Position numbers and translations under genes: made by a program | Assembly (NCBI RefSeq): GCF_000703085.1 | Contig: NZ_JNLL01000001.1 | Location: 1,116,001-1,180,000 of the forward strand | Length of the DNA stretch: 64,000 nt | Origin: Persephonella sp. KM09-Lau-8 | GTDB lineage: Bacteria; Aquificota; Aquificia; Aquificales; Hydrogenothermaceae | Direction of reading: 5' to 3' | Part shown: piece by piece, positions 44,708 through 53,071 of the stretch | Layout of the letters: each line of letters starts with the position of its first letter | How positions within the stretch are numbered: position 1 is the first letter of the stretch | Notes under the pieces: model-generated | Database searches by the model: none | Told to the model about the DNA's origin: nothing | Seen by the model: only the letters and a program-made list of their open reading frames with translations

Positions 44708-45862
44708 TTATTTGAACTCTTTCAATTCTTTACTTAGTGATTTACATTCTTCCAAGGAGATACTATTTACTACACAGTTTAAAGTATCAAAATAGGCTTT
44801 TGCTCCTGCTGTAATTCCTGCTTTGTGCTTTTGGTAACTGTTTCCAATATCAATTGCAACAAGATTTCCAAAGTCTTCAAAGATTTTATACAGGTCTTGT
44901 GGATAGATGTTTCCATATAATACAGGATAAACAGGTTTTATATTTTCAAAATCTTCTCTGAGACTTTCTGCTATCTCAACAGATTTAAAATGGGGAATAT
45001 TTTTGTATCTGTAAGGAGAAGGTATTAAGACCATATCTCCCCCAGAAAGTCTGGTTAATTTCCCAAAAAGTAAGTCTGGCTGAATACCAAAATCATCATT
45101 TTCGAAAAAGAATGATGGATAAGATAGATTAAGGATAAGTCCAATTTCAAATTTTTCTGATAAATACCTTACCGTTTCAAATCCCAGTGGGAAAAGATTT
45201 AAAACAAATATTCTTATATGTCTTTGAACGGCAAAATTTATTTTATTTTCAATCTCTTCTAAATTTCCAGATAGAAATGGGGCATAGATTATTTTCCTTG
45301 AATGTTTTTCCTGTAGTTTGGCTTTTAGCTGTGAAATATATTCAATTCTGCTCTCAAATGGTGCAAATCCTTCATTAAAGAATAGCTCATCTTCTCTGAC
45401 AATATCTATCCCACCATCAATAAGGCTTTCAAATATCTGCCCTATCTCTTCCTTTTTAAGTCCTACAGCTGGACGAATTGTTGATATTAACGGAGGTCTG
45501 TGATGGATTTCTAAATAGTCCTGTATGCCCTTTATTCCGTAATTTGCACCTTTAAAATGGTCAAGAAATGCTGGTGGAAAATCTATATCAATCAGTTTTA
45601 TACGGTAAGGCAAAATCATCTCACCATAAGTAAGAGATAAAATTGAGTATAAATCATGTCTAAACAGGGAAACAGGAAACTGAACTTTGAATAAAACTTT
45701 ATAAACTTTCAGGTCTGTATCATAAAAATCTTCAACCTCTCTTAGCTTTACAGGGAGAGGTGTTCTGGAAAGGGACAAAAAGTCAATAATTTTATTTACT
45801 TCCTGCTGAGGCTGGATTTTTTCTGTAGAAGTGAGCAGATAAGTAGCCTCTATATAGTTCAT
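44708..45862 (-). CDS. RuBisCO-like protein (MtnW-related) with key lysines replaced by Arg
   Basis: 384 aa with both RuBisCO large-subunit domains. The MtnW pattern is plain: GGIDIVREDELFFNEGFAPFE parallels MtnW's GGVDLIKDDEIFF, and GKLTRLSGGDMVLIPSPY matches too. But the lysine that is carbamylated to bind Mg2+ is Arg156, and the first-loop catalytic lysine is Arg130 (STIRPAVGL). Asp158 and Glu159 remain. The glycine-rich phosphate-binding GGGxHGHP is NSYQKHKAG. It therefore is unlikely to enolise by the usual mechanism. Next to mtnX; no other methionine-salvage gene is here. Confidence 0.82.
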   Translation of the reverse strand: MNYIEATYLLTSTEKIQPQQEVNKIIDFLSLSRTPLPVKLREVEDFYDTDLKVYKVLFKVQFPVSLFRHDLYSILSLTYGEMILPYRIKLIDIDFPPAFLDHFKGANYGIKGIQDYLEIHHRPPLISTIRPAVGLKKEEIGQIFESLIDGGIDIVREDELFFNEGFAPFESRIEYISQLKAKLQEKHSRKIIYAPFLSGNLEEIENKINFAVQRHIRIFVLNLFPLGFETVRYLSEKFEIGLILNLSYPSFFFENDDFGIQPDLLFGKLTRLSGGDMVLIPSPYRYKNIPHFKSVEIAESLREDFENIKPVYPVLYGNIYPQDLYKIFEDFGNLVAIDIGNSYQKHKAGITAGAKAYFDTLNCVVNSISLEECKSLSKELKEFK

Positions 45863-45871
45863 TTTTCACCC

Positions 45872-46192
45872 TTATACTTCTTTTATTGTATTGTAAACCT
45901 CAATAACCGGATGTCCTGCAAACCACTCTCTTGGTGGAGGATTTTCATGGGCTTTTCTGAATGCCTCACTTTCTGTATATTTCTTTAACGCTTCCATACT
46001 TTCCCAGTAAGTTGCAATAATAAATGTATTATTCTGATTATTGGGTGGAAAGTTAACAGGCTCAAGAAGATTCATTTTTATAAATCCTTCCTGCTCTGTC
46101 AATCCCTTTTCTCCAAATCTTTCAAGGGCATATTCCTTAAACTGCTCCCTGTATTCTGGATTAATCGGAAATTTTGTGAATACTACTACCAT
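45872..46192 (-). CDS. ABM-fold protein (antibiotic biosynthesis monooxygenase / IsdG-like superfamily)
   Basis: 106 aa ferredoxin-like fold: FTKFPINPEYREQFKEYAL, then ATYWESMEALKKYTESEAFRKAHEN, the usual ABM signature. Related to heme-degrading HmoA/IsdG, but the function cannot be told from sequence. Lies 9 nt before the RuBisCO-like gene and 10 nt after the M3 peptidase gene, so it is in the same transcript. Confidence 0.75.
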   Translation of the reverse strand: MVVVFTKFPINPEYREQFKEYALERFGEKGLTEQEGFIKMNLLEPVNFPPNNQNNTFIIATYWESMEALKKYTESEAFRKAHENPPPREWFAGHPVIEVYNTIKEV

Positions 46193-46202
46193 TTCTACCT
46201 CC

Positions 46203-48191
46203 TTAGCTGTATTTTATTCCGCTTAGTTTCAGCAGTGCATCTGTGTCAGGTTCTCTGCCTGCAAAGTTTTTGAACAGTTCCATTGCAGGTCTGCTACCAC
46301 CTTTAGTTAAAATTTCTTCATAAAAACTTTCTGCCACATCATCGTTGTATATGCCGTTATCCACAAACATAAAGTAAGCATCAGCAGATAAAACTTCTGC
46401 CCATTTGTAGCTGTAATAACCGGCTGCATATCCACCGGCAAATATATGGCTAAAACTCCACTGGAATTTGTTGTATTCTGGTGGTTTTATAACTGATACC
46501 TCTTCCCTGACTTTATTAAGTATTTCCTGAACATCTTTTGCAGTATATCTGTCCATATGTATGAGCATATCAAATATTGCAAACTCCAGCTGACGAACCA
46601 TTGCCATTGCAGATAAGAAGTTTTTGGCATTTTTTAGCCTGTCTATCATATCTTCTGGAATAGGTTCTCCTGTTTTGTAATGGAATGCAAATGTTTTTAA
46701 GACAGATGGTTCATAGGCAAATTGTTCAAGAAACTGGGATGGAAATTCCACAGCATCCCATTCAACACCTGCTATTCCGCTTACAAAAGGTTCTCTTACT
46801 TTGCTTACAAGATGGTGAAGTGCATGCCCCATTTCATGAAAAAGTGTCTCCACATCATAGGGTCTAAGAAGGGATGGTGTATCTTCTGTGGCAGGCGAAA
46901 AGTTGGCAACAATAAATGCAACTGGTTTTATAACATTTCCTTCTTCATCTTCGTGGTGTGCCACCCACTCATCCATCCAGGCTCCATCTCTTTTCCCTTC
47001 CCTTGCCTCAAGGTCAAGATAAAGTCTGCCTATTAACTCACTGTTTTTGTAAATATGATAAACATTAACAGATGGATGCCATACAGGAACGTTCACTTCC
47101 TCAAATTCCAGTTTGAATAGTTTGTTAAGAAAATCAAAAAGACCTTTGATTACCCGATTTTTCTCAAAATAAGGTTTGTATTCCTCATCATTTACATTGT
47201 ATTTTTCTTTTTTGAGTTTTTCTGCGTAGTACGAAAAATCATAAGCCTGCAGGTCGTCTTTTAGGCCTAACTTTTTAGCGTAGTTGTTTAATTCTTCATA
47301 TTCCTTTTCAGCCTGAGGCTTGCTTTTTCTGGCAAGATCATAAAGAAAATCCAAAACCTGAGATGGAGATTGTGCCATTTTTGTGGCAAGGGAAAGCTCT
47401 GCATAGTTGTTAAATCCAAGAAGTTTTGCCTTTTCATATCTTAGAGCAAGAATTTCTTCAAGGATTTTATCATTTTCAGGGGCTCTTGTTACATAAGCCC
47501 TGTATAATTCTTCCCTTTTTTCCCTGTTTGAACCATAGGTCATATATGCTATATAAGATGGCTGGTGCAGGGTAAATCTGTAAACTATTTTTCCATCTCT
47601 TTCCTGCTGTGCTGCTTTAAGCTCTGTTTCTGGCAGTTCTTTTACATCTTCGTAGTCTTCAATAATCATCTCATAGCTGTCGGTGGCATTGAGAAGGTTC
47701 TGGGCAAACTGGTTTTGTAGCTGGGAGAGTTTGATGTTTATCTGTTTGACTTTTTCCCTTTTTTCACCTTTTAGATTTACACCGGATAGCTCAAAATCTC
47801 TTATAGCATCTTCAAGAACTTTTCTTTGCTCTTGATTAAGTGTGTTCTTTTCTTTCTCGTATATTTCTTTGAAGGCTTTGTAAAGCTCCTCATTCTGTCC
47901 CAGTTCTGTGTAATATTCGGTTATAACAGGTAGTAGTGCCGTATAAACTTCCTGTGTTTTTGGAGAGTTTTTAACATAGTTTAGATGGGAAATAGGGGAG
48001 AATAAAATCCCCAGTTTTACATGCATAAGCTGATATGGTTTTACAAAGTTCTGGTATGTTTTGTTTTCTATTTTTAAAAGCTGCTGCAGTTTTTCTTTAT
48101 TCTGTTTTATCTGATTTAAAACTAATTCTTTCTGCTGGTCTAAGTTTTCATCATTTATGGTAAATTCGGGAAATACTGCTGCCATTAACAC
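46203..48191 (-). CDS. prlC: M3-family oligopeptidase (oligopeptidase A-like)
   Basis: 662 aa cytosolic zinc metallopeptidase degrading short peptides. Zinc motif HEMGHALHH with the downstream Glu in the family's GVEWDAVEFPSQFLEQF, and the C-terminal FSHIFAGGYAAGYYSYKWAEVL. Full length. Starts 3 nt after the 110-aa gene, in the long minus-strand run. Confidence 0.93.
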   Translation of the reverse strand: MLMAAVFPEFTINDENLDQQKELVLNQIKQNKEKLQQLLKIENKTYQNFVKPYQLMHVKLGILFSPISHLNYVKNSPKTQEVYTALLPVITEYYTELGQNEELYKAFKEIYEKEKNTLNQEQRKVLEDAIRDFELSGVNLKGEKREKVKQINIKLSQLQNQFAQNLLNATDSYEMIIEDYEDVKELPETELKAAQQERDGKIVYRFTLHQPSYIAYMTYGSNREKREELYRAYVTRAPENDKILEEILALRYEKAKLLGFNNYAELSLATKMAQSPSQVLDFLYDLARKSKPQAEKEYEELNNYAKKLGLKDDLQAYDFSYYAEKLKKEKYNVNDEEYKPYFEKNRVIKGLFDFLNKLFKLEFEEVNVPVWHPSVNVYHIYKNSELIGRLYLDLEAREGKRDGAWMDEWVAHHEDEEGNVIKPVAFIVANFSPATEDTPSLLRPYDVETLFHEMGHALHHLVSKVREPFVSGIAGVEWDAVEFPSQFLEQFAYEPSVLKTFAFHYKTGEPIPEDMIDRLKNAKNFLSAMAMVRQLEFAIFDMLIHMDRYTAKDVQEILNKVREEVSVIKPPEYNKFQWSFSHIFAGGYAAGYYSYKWAEVLSADAYFMFVDNGIYNDDVAESFYEEILTKGGSRPAMELFKNFAGREPDTDALLKLSGIKYS

Positions 48192-48194
48192 CTC

Positions 48195-48527
48195 CTATTG
48201 TTTTTCAATTTCTTCTTTTATATCCTCATATTGCTTGTATTCTTCACTTTGAAGAACATCGGTTATGAAACGGTCAATATCTTCTTTTTCAAGGAATGTT
48301 CCTGTTAAAAGTCTGCCTGTATATCGGTTGTTCTTGATTTCCCAGAACATATAGAATTCTGGATATTTTTCTTTAATCTTTCTGTAGGCAACTCCATATT
48401 TGCTGTCTTTTAAAGGATTTTGTTCAAGGAAAAAGTGATTATCTGCAACATTAATCTTGTAAAGAAGTGCTCCTGTTTTGGTCTTGACCAGTTCCAGCTC
48501 AATGTCCCATTGTTTTATTTGTTCCAT
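48195..48527 (-). CDS. Unknown 110-aa protein
   Basis: Not recognised. Small alpha/beta protein, no signal or membrane segment; segments WDIELELVKTKTGALLYKI, FFLEQNPLKDSKYG and FWEIKNNRYTGRLLTGTF. Sits between pyrD and the M3 peptidase, closely spaced with both. Confidence 0.6.
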   Translation of the reverse strand: MEQIKQWDIELELVKTKTGALLYKINVADNHFFLEQNPLKDSKYGVAYRKIKEKYPEFYMFWEIKNNRYTGRLLTGTFLEKEDIDRFITDVLQSEEYKQYEDIKEEIEKQ

Positions 48528-48549
48528 CTCTCATGCCCTCCATTTTTGT

Positions 48550-49506
48550 TTATCTAATTTTTAATTTATGTGCTTTTCCTGTAAGCTCAAGGATATGGGA
48601 ATATCCTTTTTTATTTATGTGTTGTTGAAGGCCATCAATTACCTTCAATGGTGCATACGGGTCATAAAAGTTTGCCGTTCCTATCTGAACAGCAACAGCA
48701 CCTGCAAGTATATGCTGGAGGGCATCCTGTGCAGTAGTTATCCCGCCTACTCCTATTATTGGGACAGAAGCTCCAAATTTTTCATAAACCTGATAAATCA
48801 TTCTAACGGCCACTGGCAAGATAGCAGGGCCTGAGAGACCTCCTGTCTTCATTGCTATAATAGGTTCCTCTTTTTCCACATCTATTGCCATTCCAAGCAG
48901 TGTATTTATCAGGACAAGGCCATCTGCTTTTGCTTCAATACATGCCTGTGCAGTTTCTGTTATATCTGTGATGTTCGGGCTGAGTTTTACCATTAATGGT
49001 TTTGAGGTGGTATTTTTCAGCTTTTTTACAAGGGAATACAGGGTTTCCGGGTCTGAGCCAAAGGCTATACCACCTTTTTTAACATTAGGGCATGAAACGT
49101 TTAGTTCTAAGGCATGAACTCCGTCTGTTTTGTCCAGAAATTCTGCAACTTTTAGGTATTCTTCTTCATCCTCACCAAACACATTTGCAATAATAACAGT
49201 ATCGTATTCTCTGAGTTTAGGAAGTATATTTTCTGCAAAATATTTAACTCCCGGATTTTGAAGACCTATAGAGTTAAGCATTCCACATGGAGTTTCCACT
49301 ATACGCTGGGGTGGATTTCCCTCACGGGATCTATAAGAAAGTCCTTTAACGACAACCGCACCTAATTTGCTTATATCATAAAGGTTTTCTGCAACTTCCA
49401 GTCCATAGGAAAAGCATCCTGAAGCAGTCCAGACAGGATTTTTGAACTTTATACCAAAAAGTTCAAAAGAAAGTGGTGTATCAAGAGGCTTTACTGGACT
49501 TTCCAA
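48550..49506 (-). CDS. pyrD: Dihydroorotate dehydrogenase, class 1B catalytic subunit
   Basis: Oxidises dihydroorotate to orotate with FMN. Class 1 signatures: [15 protein letters not shown], catalytic Cys in [21 protein letters not shown], and [12 protein letters not shown] with AVQIGTANF for FMN. TTG 49506 has AAGGAG 6-7 nt upstream and is preferred (about 318 aa); TTG 49533 is the alternative. The iron-sulfur partner PyrK is not in the window. Confidence 0.93.
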   Translation of the reverse strand: MESPVKPLDTPLSFELFGIKFKNPVWTASGCFSYGLEVAENLYDISKLGAVVVKGLSYRSREGNPPQRIVETPCGMLNSIGLQNPGVKYFAENILPKLREYDTVIIANVFGEDEEEYLKVAEFLDKTDGVHALELNVSCPNVKKGGIAFGSDPETLYSLVKKLKNTTSKPLMVKLSPNITDITETAQACIEAKADGLVLINTLLGMAIDVEKEEPIIAMKTGGLSGPAILPVAVRMIYQVYEKFGASVPIIGVGGITTAQDALQHILAGAVAVQIGTANFYDPYAPLKVIDGLQQHINKKGYSHILELTGKAHKLKIR

Positions 49507-49540
49507 GTTGCTCTCCTTTTCTTTTTTTCTCAATTATAGC

Positions 49541-50599
49541 TTATTTAAATGAGAATTTTATTATTTTAGATAGAAATGCTGGAAAATCTTTTGCTATCTC
49601 TATACGGGGTAGTTTTTGTAGGTTTTGTCCTTTTCTGATAATATCTTTTTCTGTTGTAAATGAAGCATCGTATATCTCAGAGGCGATATCTACCAATGTT
49701 TCGTCGTAATGGCCAAATGGATAGGAAAAAAATCTGACTTTTTCTCCTATCATCTCTTCCAGCTCTTGTTTTGCCTCTGTAAGTTCTTTTTTGACTCTTT
49801 CTCTTCTTTTTTCCTCTGTTTCAAAATCAAGAAATGAACGGAAGTTTGTATATAGTTCTTCTTTTAATTCCTCTTTCCAGTTTTTCCTGTTGAAAAAACA
49901 TTCCCCAAGGGAATTTATAAACTCTTTTACTTCTTTTTTTAAATATCCTCTTCTCACTGCCAGATTATTTCTATCAGGAAAAAGTGGGTATCCGATTTTA
50001 GGCTCATCAAGTTGTGAAAAATCTGTTGAGTATCCGTAAGCGTATATATTACTCCAGTGTCCATTTTCTCCGTCATAAAAGTCTATTATTTCTTCTGAGT
50101 AAAAAACTTTTGCATGAACTTTTGCATGTCCGTATATATCAAAAACATCCTTCATTGCATTAAGTTCAGTTATAGATAGAAAGTCCTCTGACCTACCTGT
50201 TGACAAAAATTCATAATTGGCTTCGGCCATTGTTTTTGGTTTATGGAGCTGGGATTTGGAAACTTTTCCCTGCCAGTAATCCTCAAGGGTAGGCCTTTTT
50301 ATATCTTCTTTTATTATTCTGGAACTGATTGGGAATATGGTTGCTTTTAGACCAAGCTGTTTTAAAACAGGATAGGCATAAACATAGTTATCCAGATAAC
50401 CATCATCAAAGGATATTACAACAGAGGGTTTATCAGGCCATTTGTCTGTGGTTAAGTATTCATAAACATCCTCAAGGGTTATTACATTAAAATGCTCTTT
50501 TAGAATAGACATCTCCCATTTGAATGTGGAAACAGCTTTTGAGTGCCCCCATCTGGGAAGTATTTTATGGTAGAAGATAATAAACACATTATTTTTCAT
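49541..50599 (-). CDS. Polysaccharide deacetylase-family protein
   Basis: About 352 aa. NodB-type domain: VVISFDDGYLDNY (metal/catalytic Asp pair) and the later RFFSYPFGHYDE. An insertion of about 120 residues (roughly 120-240), partly Lys/Glu-rich, separates the motifs. ATG 50599 with GAGGA upstream is preferred over TTG 50614. Overlaps the GT4 gene by 11 nt. Probably removes N- or O-acetyl groups from an envelope glycan; no signal peptide, so action may be cytoplasmic. Confidence 0.82.
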   Translation of the reverse strand: MKNNVFIIFYHKILPRWGHSKAVSTFKWEMSILKEHFNVITLEDVYEYLTTDKWPDKPSVVISFDDGYLDNYVYAYPVLKQLGLKATIFPISSRIIKEDIKRPTLEDYWQGKVSKSQLHKPKTMAEANYEFLSTGRSEDFLSITELNAMKDVFDIYGHAKVHAKVFYSEEIIDFYDGENGHWSNIYAYGYSTDFSQLDEPKIGYPLFPDRNNLAVRRGYLKKEVKEFINSLGECFFNRKNWKEELKEELYTNFRSFLDFETEEKRRERVKKELTEAKQELEEMIGEKVRFFSYPFGHYDETLVDIASEIYDASFTTEKDIIRKGQNLQKLPRIEIAKDFPAFLSKIIKFSFK

Positions 50600-51671
50600 G
50601 TAGCATTTCCTCAAATAGTTTTATGTATTTCTGGGTTGTGTTTTTTATAGAGTAGTTTTGTGCTGTTTTTATGGCATTTTCAGATATCTCTTTGTATTTA
50701 TCTTCAGGAAGATTTACCATTTCTCTCATTTTCTTCCCAAGTACCTCAAAATCTCCTACAGGAACAGAAAATCCATTATAACCATCTATTAGATACTCAT
50801 CTATACCACCTGCAAGTGTTGATAAAACCACTTTACCAGTGGCCATAGCTTGAAGCAGAGCCCCTGCTATACCTTCAAGATATGATGACAGAACAAAATA
50901 ATCTGCTGCATTTAAAAGCTGTGGCACATCTGTTCTAAATCCGAGTCCGATAACCCTGTCAGAAATTCCTGAAGCATTTTTATCTGTATCTTTTCCTACC
51001 AGAACAAGAATAGCATCTTTTATATCTGCTTTTAAAAATGTTTCTATCAGCTTATCCTGCCCTTTAACCTCAGGATTCCAGTTGGCAACATTTATAAATA
51101 TCTTCTTGTCTAACGGTAATCCAAGGGATTTCCTGAGTACCTGTTTTTTTTCCGGTTCAGGTTTAAATCTATCAAGGTCTATACCACTTTCTATGGTTAC
51201 AAGTTTTTCAGGGAGGAAATTATTTTCCCTGAGATACTTTTCCACATTTTTTGAAACAACAACAATTTTGTCTGCTGCAGAATATTTAAGGTATTTTGAA
51301 AGTGCCGAAGGAAGTCTGCCGGAACGCTTTACATTTATTATTTTAGGCTTTGTTTTAAGAAAAATCTTGGCTATCCTTACATAATCAAATGCATGGGGAG
51401 AGTTTCCTATAACAATATCAAATCTGTTTTCATCTATAATTTTGATTAGCCTTTTGTAGTTTTCCCATCTGTATCTGGCATTTTTTATGTGATTCTCAAA
51501 ATAATGGATAGGAACATTATAAGGTTTTAGCTTTTTTACCATCTCTTCATATTGAAAGGAGAGAGCAATATGGACATCTACCCCTGCTTTTTTTAGCTCC
51601 CTTGTAGTCAGATAAACCTGTTCCTTTGTTCCACCCCAACCGTATCCATCAACAACCTGAAGGATTTTCAA
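50589..51671 (-). CDS. Family 4 glycosyltransferase
   Basis: 360 aa GT-B enzyme. N-terminal VVDGYGWGGTKEQVYLTTREL acceptor-site motif, and the C-terminal donor site SSYLEGIAGALLQAMATGK with the EX7E-like arrangement. Likely acts in LPS or surface polysaccharide synthesis with the deacetylase after it. First gene of the long minus-strand run. Confidence 0.88.
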   Translation of the reverse strand: MKILQVVDGYGWGGTKEQVYLTTRELKKAGVDVHIALSFQYEEMVKKLKPYNVPIHYFENHIKNARYRWENYKRLIKIIDENRFDIVIGNSPHAFDYVRIAKIFLKTKPKIINVKRSGRLPSALSKYLKYSAADKIVVVSKNVEKYLRENNFLPEKLVTIESGIDLDRFKPEPEKKQVLRKSLGLPLDKKIFINVANWNPEVKGQDKLIETFLKADIKDAILVLVGKDTDKNASGISDRVIGLGFRTDVPQLLNAADYFVLSSYLEGIAGALLQAMATGKVVLSTLAGGIDEYLIDGYNGFSVPVGDFEVLGKKMREMVNLPEDKYKEISENAIKTAQNYSIKNTTQKYIKLFEEMLHEK

Positions 51672-51693
51672 AATCTAACCTCTGTTTAAGTGT

Positions 51694-51699
51694 TATAAT
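51694..51699 (+). promoter_or_regulatory. Extended -10 promoter for the epimerase gene
   Basis: TATAAT with a TG one base before it (TGTTATAAT), 35 bp upstream of the ATG at 51734; no -35 needed for this type. Lies in the divergent gap with the GT4 gene. Confidence 0.6.
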
Positions 51700-51733
51700 T
51701 TATAGGTTTTCAAATTATATCAGGAGCAGGTAA

Positions 51734-52741
51734 ATGCAAGCAAAAGGGACACAGACCATTCTTGTAACAGGTGCAGCAGGGTTTATAGGCTGGAGAACAG
51801 CAAGATTTCTACTTGAAAGTGGCTTCAAGGTTGTCGGAATAGACAATATGAACAACTACTATGATGTCCGCTTAAAGGAATGGAGAAAAAAAGACCTTGA
51901 AAAGTATGAAAATTTCAGATTTTTTGAGGTTGATATAGAAAATTTAGGAGCTTTAAGGGTTCTGTTTGATAATTTTGATTTTGATGCTGTTTTAAACCTT
52001 GCGGCAAGGGCTGGTGTCAGGTATTCAATGGAAAACCCCCATGTATATCTCCAGACTAATGCTCAGGGAACATTAAATCTTCTTGAGATGATGAAAGAAA
52101 AAGGCATTAAAAAGATGGTGCTCGCTTCCACTTCTTCCCTTTATGCAGGACAACCTATGCCCTTTAAAGAAACTCTCCCTGTAAACACCCCAATATCTCC
52201 TTATGCAGCATCAAAAAAAGCTGCAGAAGTAATGGCTTATACATATCATCATCTTTATGATATGGATATTACCGTTGTTAGATATTTTACCGTTTATGGT
52301 CCTGCCGGAAGACCGGATATGAGTATTTTTAGATTTATTAAATGGATAGATGAAGGCACCCCTATAAAGCTGTTTGGAGATGGCTCACAGGCAAGGGATT
52401 TTACCTATGTGGATGATATTGCAAAGGGAACAATACTGGCAATGAAGCCTTTAGGATACGAAATCATAAATCTGGGTGGTGGGAAAAATCCTATATCCTT
52501 AAAAACGATAATTGAAAAAATAGAAAACCTACTTGGTAAAAAAGCAAAAATAGAATATAAACCATTCCATAAAGCCGATATGAAGGAAACCTGGGCAGAT
52601 ATTGAAAAAGCAGAACAGCTCCTTGGATGGAAACCTGAAATAGATATAGATGAGGGACTTAAAAGAACTGTTGAATGGTATCTGGAAAACAAAGACTGGC
52701 TGAAGGATATAAGATTAGAAGAGGGTGTCCAGAATATTTAA
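51734..52741 (+). CDS. NAD-dependent nucleotide-sugar epimerase (UDP-glucuronate 4-epimerase type)
   Basis: 335 aa extended SDR. NAD motif GAAGFIGWRTARFL, catalytic ASTSSLY and YAASKKAAE (Tyr-x3-Lys), and GGGKNPISL. The overall pattern fits UDP-glucuronate or UDP-glucose 4-epimerase; VRYFTVYGPAGRPDMS favours the glucuronate group. Supplies sugars for the glycans made by the adjacent genes. Confidence 0.88.
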   Translation: MQAKGTQTILVTGAAGFIGWRTARFLLESGFKVVGIDNMNNYYDVRLKEWRKKDLEKYENFRFFEVDIENLGALRVLFDNFDFDAVLNLAARAGVRYSMENPHVYLQTNAQGTLNLLEMMKEKGIKKMVLASTSSLYAGQPMPFKETLPVNTPISPYAASKKAAEVMAYTYHHLYDMDITVVRYFTVYGPAGRPDMSIFRFIKWIDEGTPIKLFGDGSQARDFTYVDDIAKGTILAMKPLGYEIINLGGGKNPISLKTIIEKIENLLGKKAKIEYKPFHKADMKETWADIEKAEQLLGWKPEIDIDEGLKRTVEWYLENKDWLKDIRLEEGVQNI

Positions 52742-52757
52742 TCTGTCTGCTCAAATT

Positions 52758-52781
52758 TGCCTAACAAAGCTTTGTTAGGCA
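52758..52781. terminator. Perfect 24-nt palindrome after the epimerase gene
   Basis: TGCCTAACAAAG (52758-52769) followed by its exact complement (52770-52781). Located 17 nt after the epimerase stop. Stem is strong but not followed by a clean T run, so terminator function is likely rather than certain; a protein-binding palindrome is the alternative. Confidence 0.5.
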
Positions 52782-53071
52782 CCCTTCTAAAATCCTTTTA
52801 TTTACGTCATTAAAAATCTATTGCAAAGTAATAACTCTGAAACGAAATTAATAGTGAAGACAGACGTTAGTAGAAATGTCTTCAGATAATCTAAAAAATC
52901 TCACATTCTCTACCAACGCCTGCCTTCAAAACTCATAAAAGAGGTGATGAAGGCTCATCTCAAAAGTCAAGAGAAAAAACAAAAACCATAAACTGGTGAG
53001 AGAAAAGTCACAATATTAAAGGTTTCCACAATTCAGGCTTTCTCTTCACCAATATAAAGGAGGGCTTTACA
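52782..53071. other. Structured gap before the SBBP-repeat gene
   Basis: About 290 bases without a plausible gene. It holds several inverted repeats: GAAGACA/TGTCTTC (52856-52883), the longer stem at 52858-52925, GATGA/TCATC (about 52952-52965), and GGTGAGAGAAA with TTTCTCTTCACC (about 52995-53052). A good AAAGGAGGG ribosome binding site for the next gene lies at its end. Confidence 0.6.
52858..52925 (-). ncRNA. Possible structured RNA, 20-bp imperfect stem
   Basis: 52858-52878 and 52904-52925 are near-perfect inverted repeats (AGACAGACGTTAGTAG against CTACCAACGCCTGCCT) with one bulge. Three A-C mismatches on the plus strand become G-U pairs if the minus strand is the RNA, so every position pairs there. 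That asymmetry suggests a minus-strand RNA. No family recognised. Confidence 0.4.
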
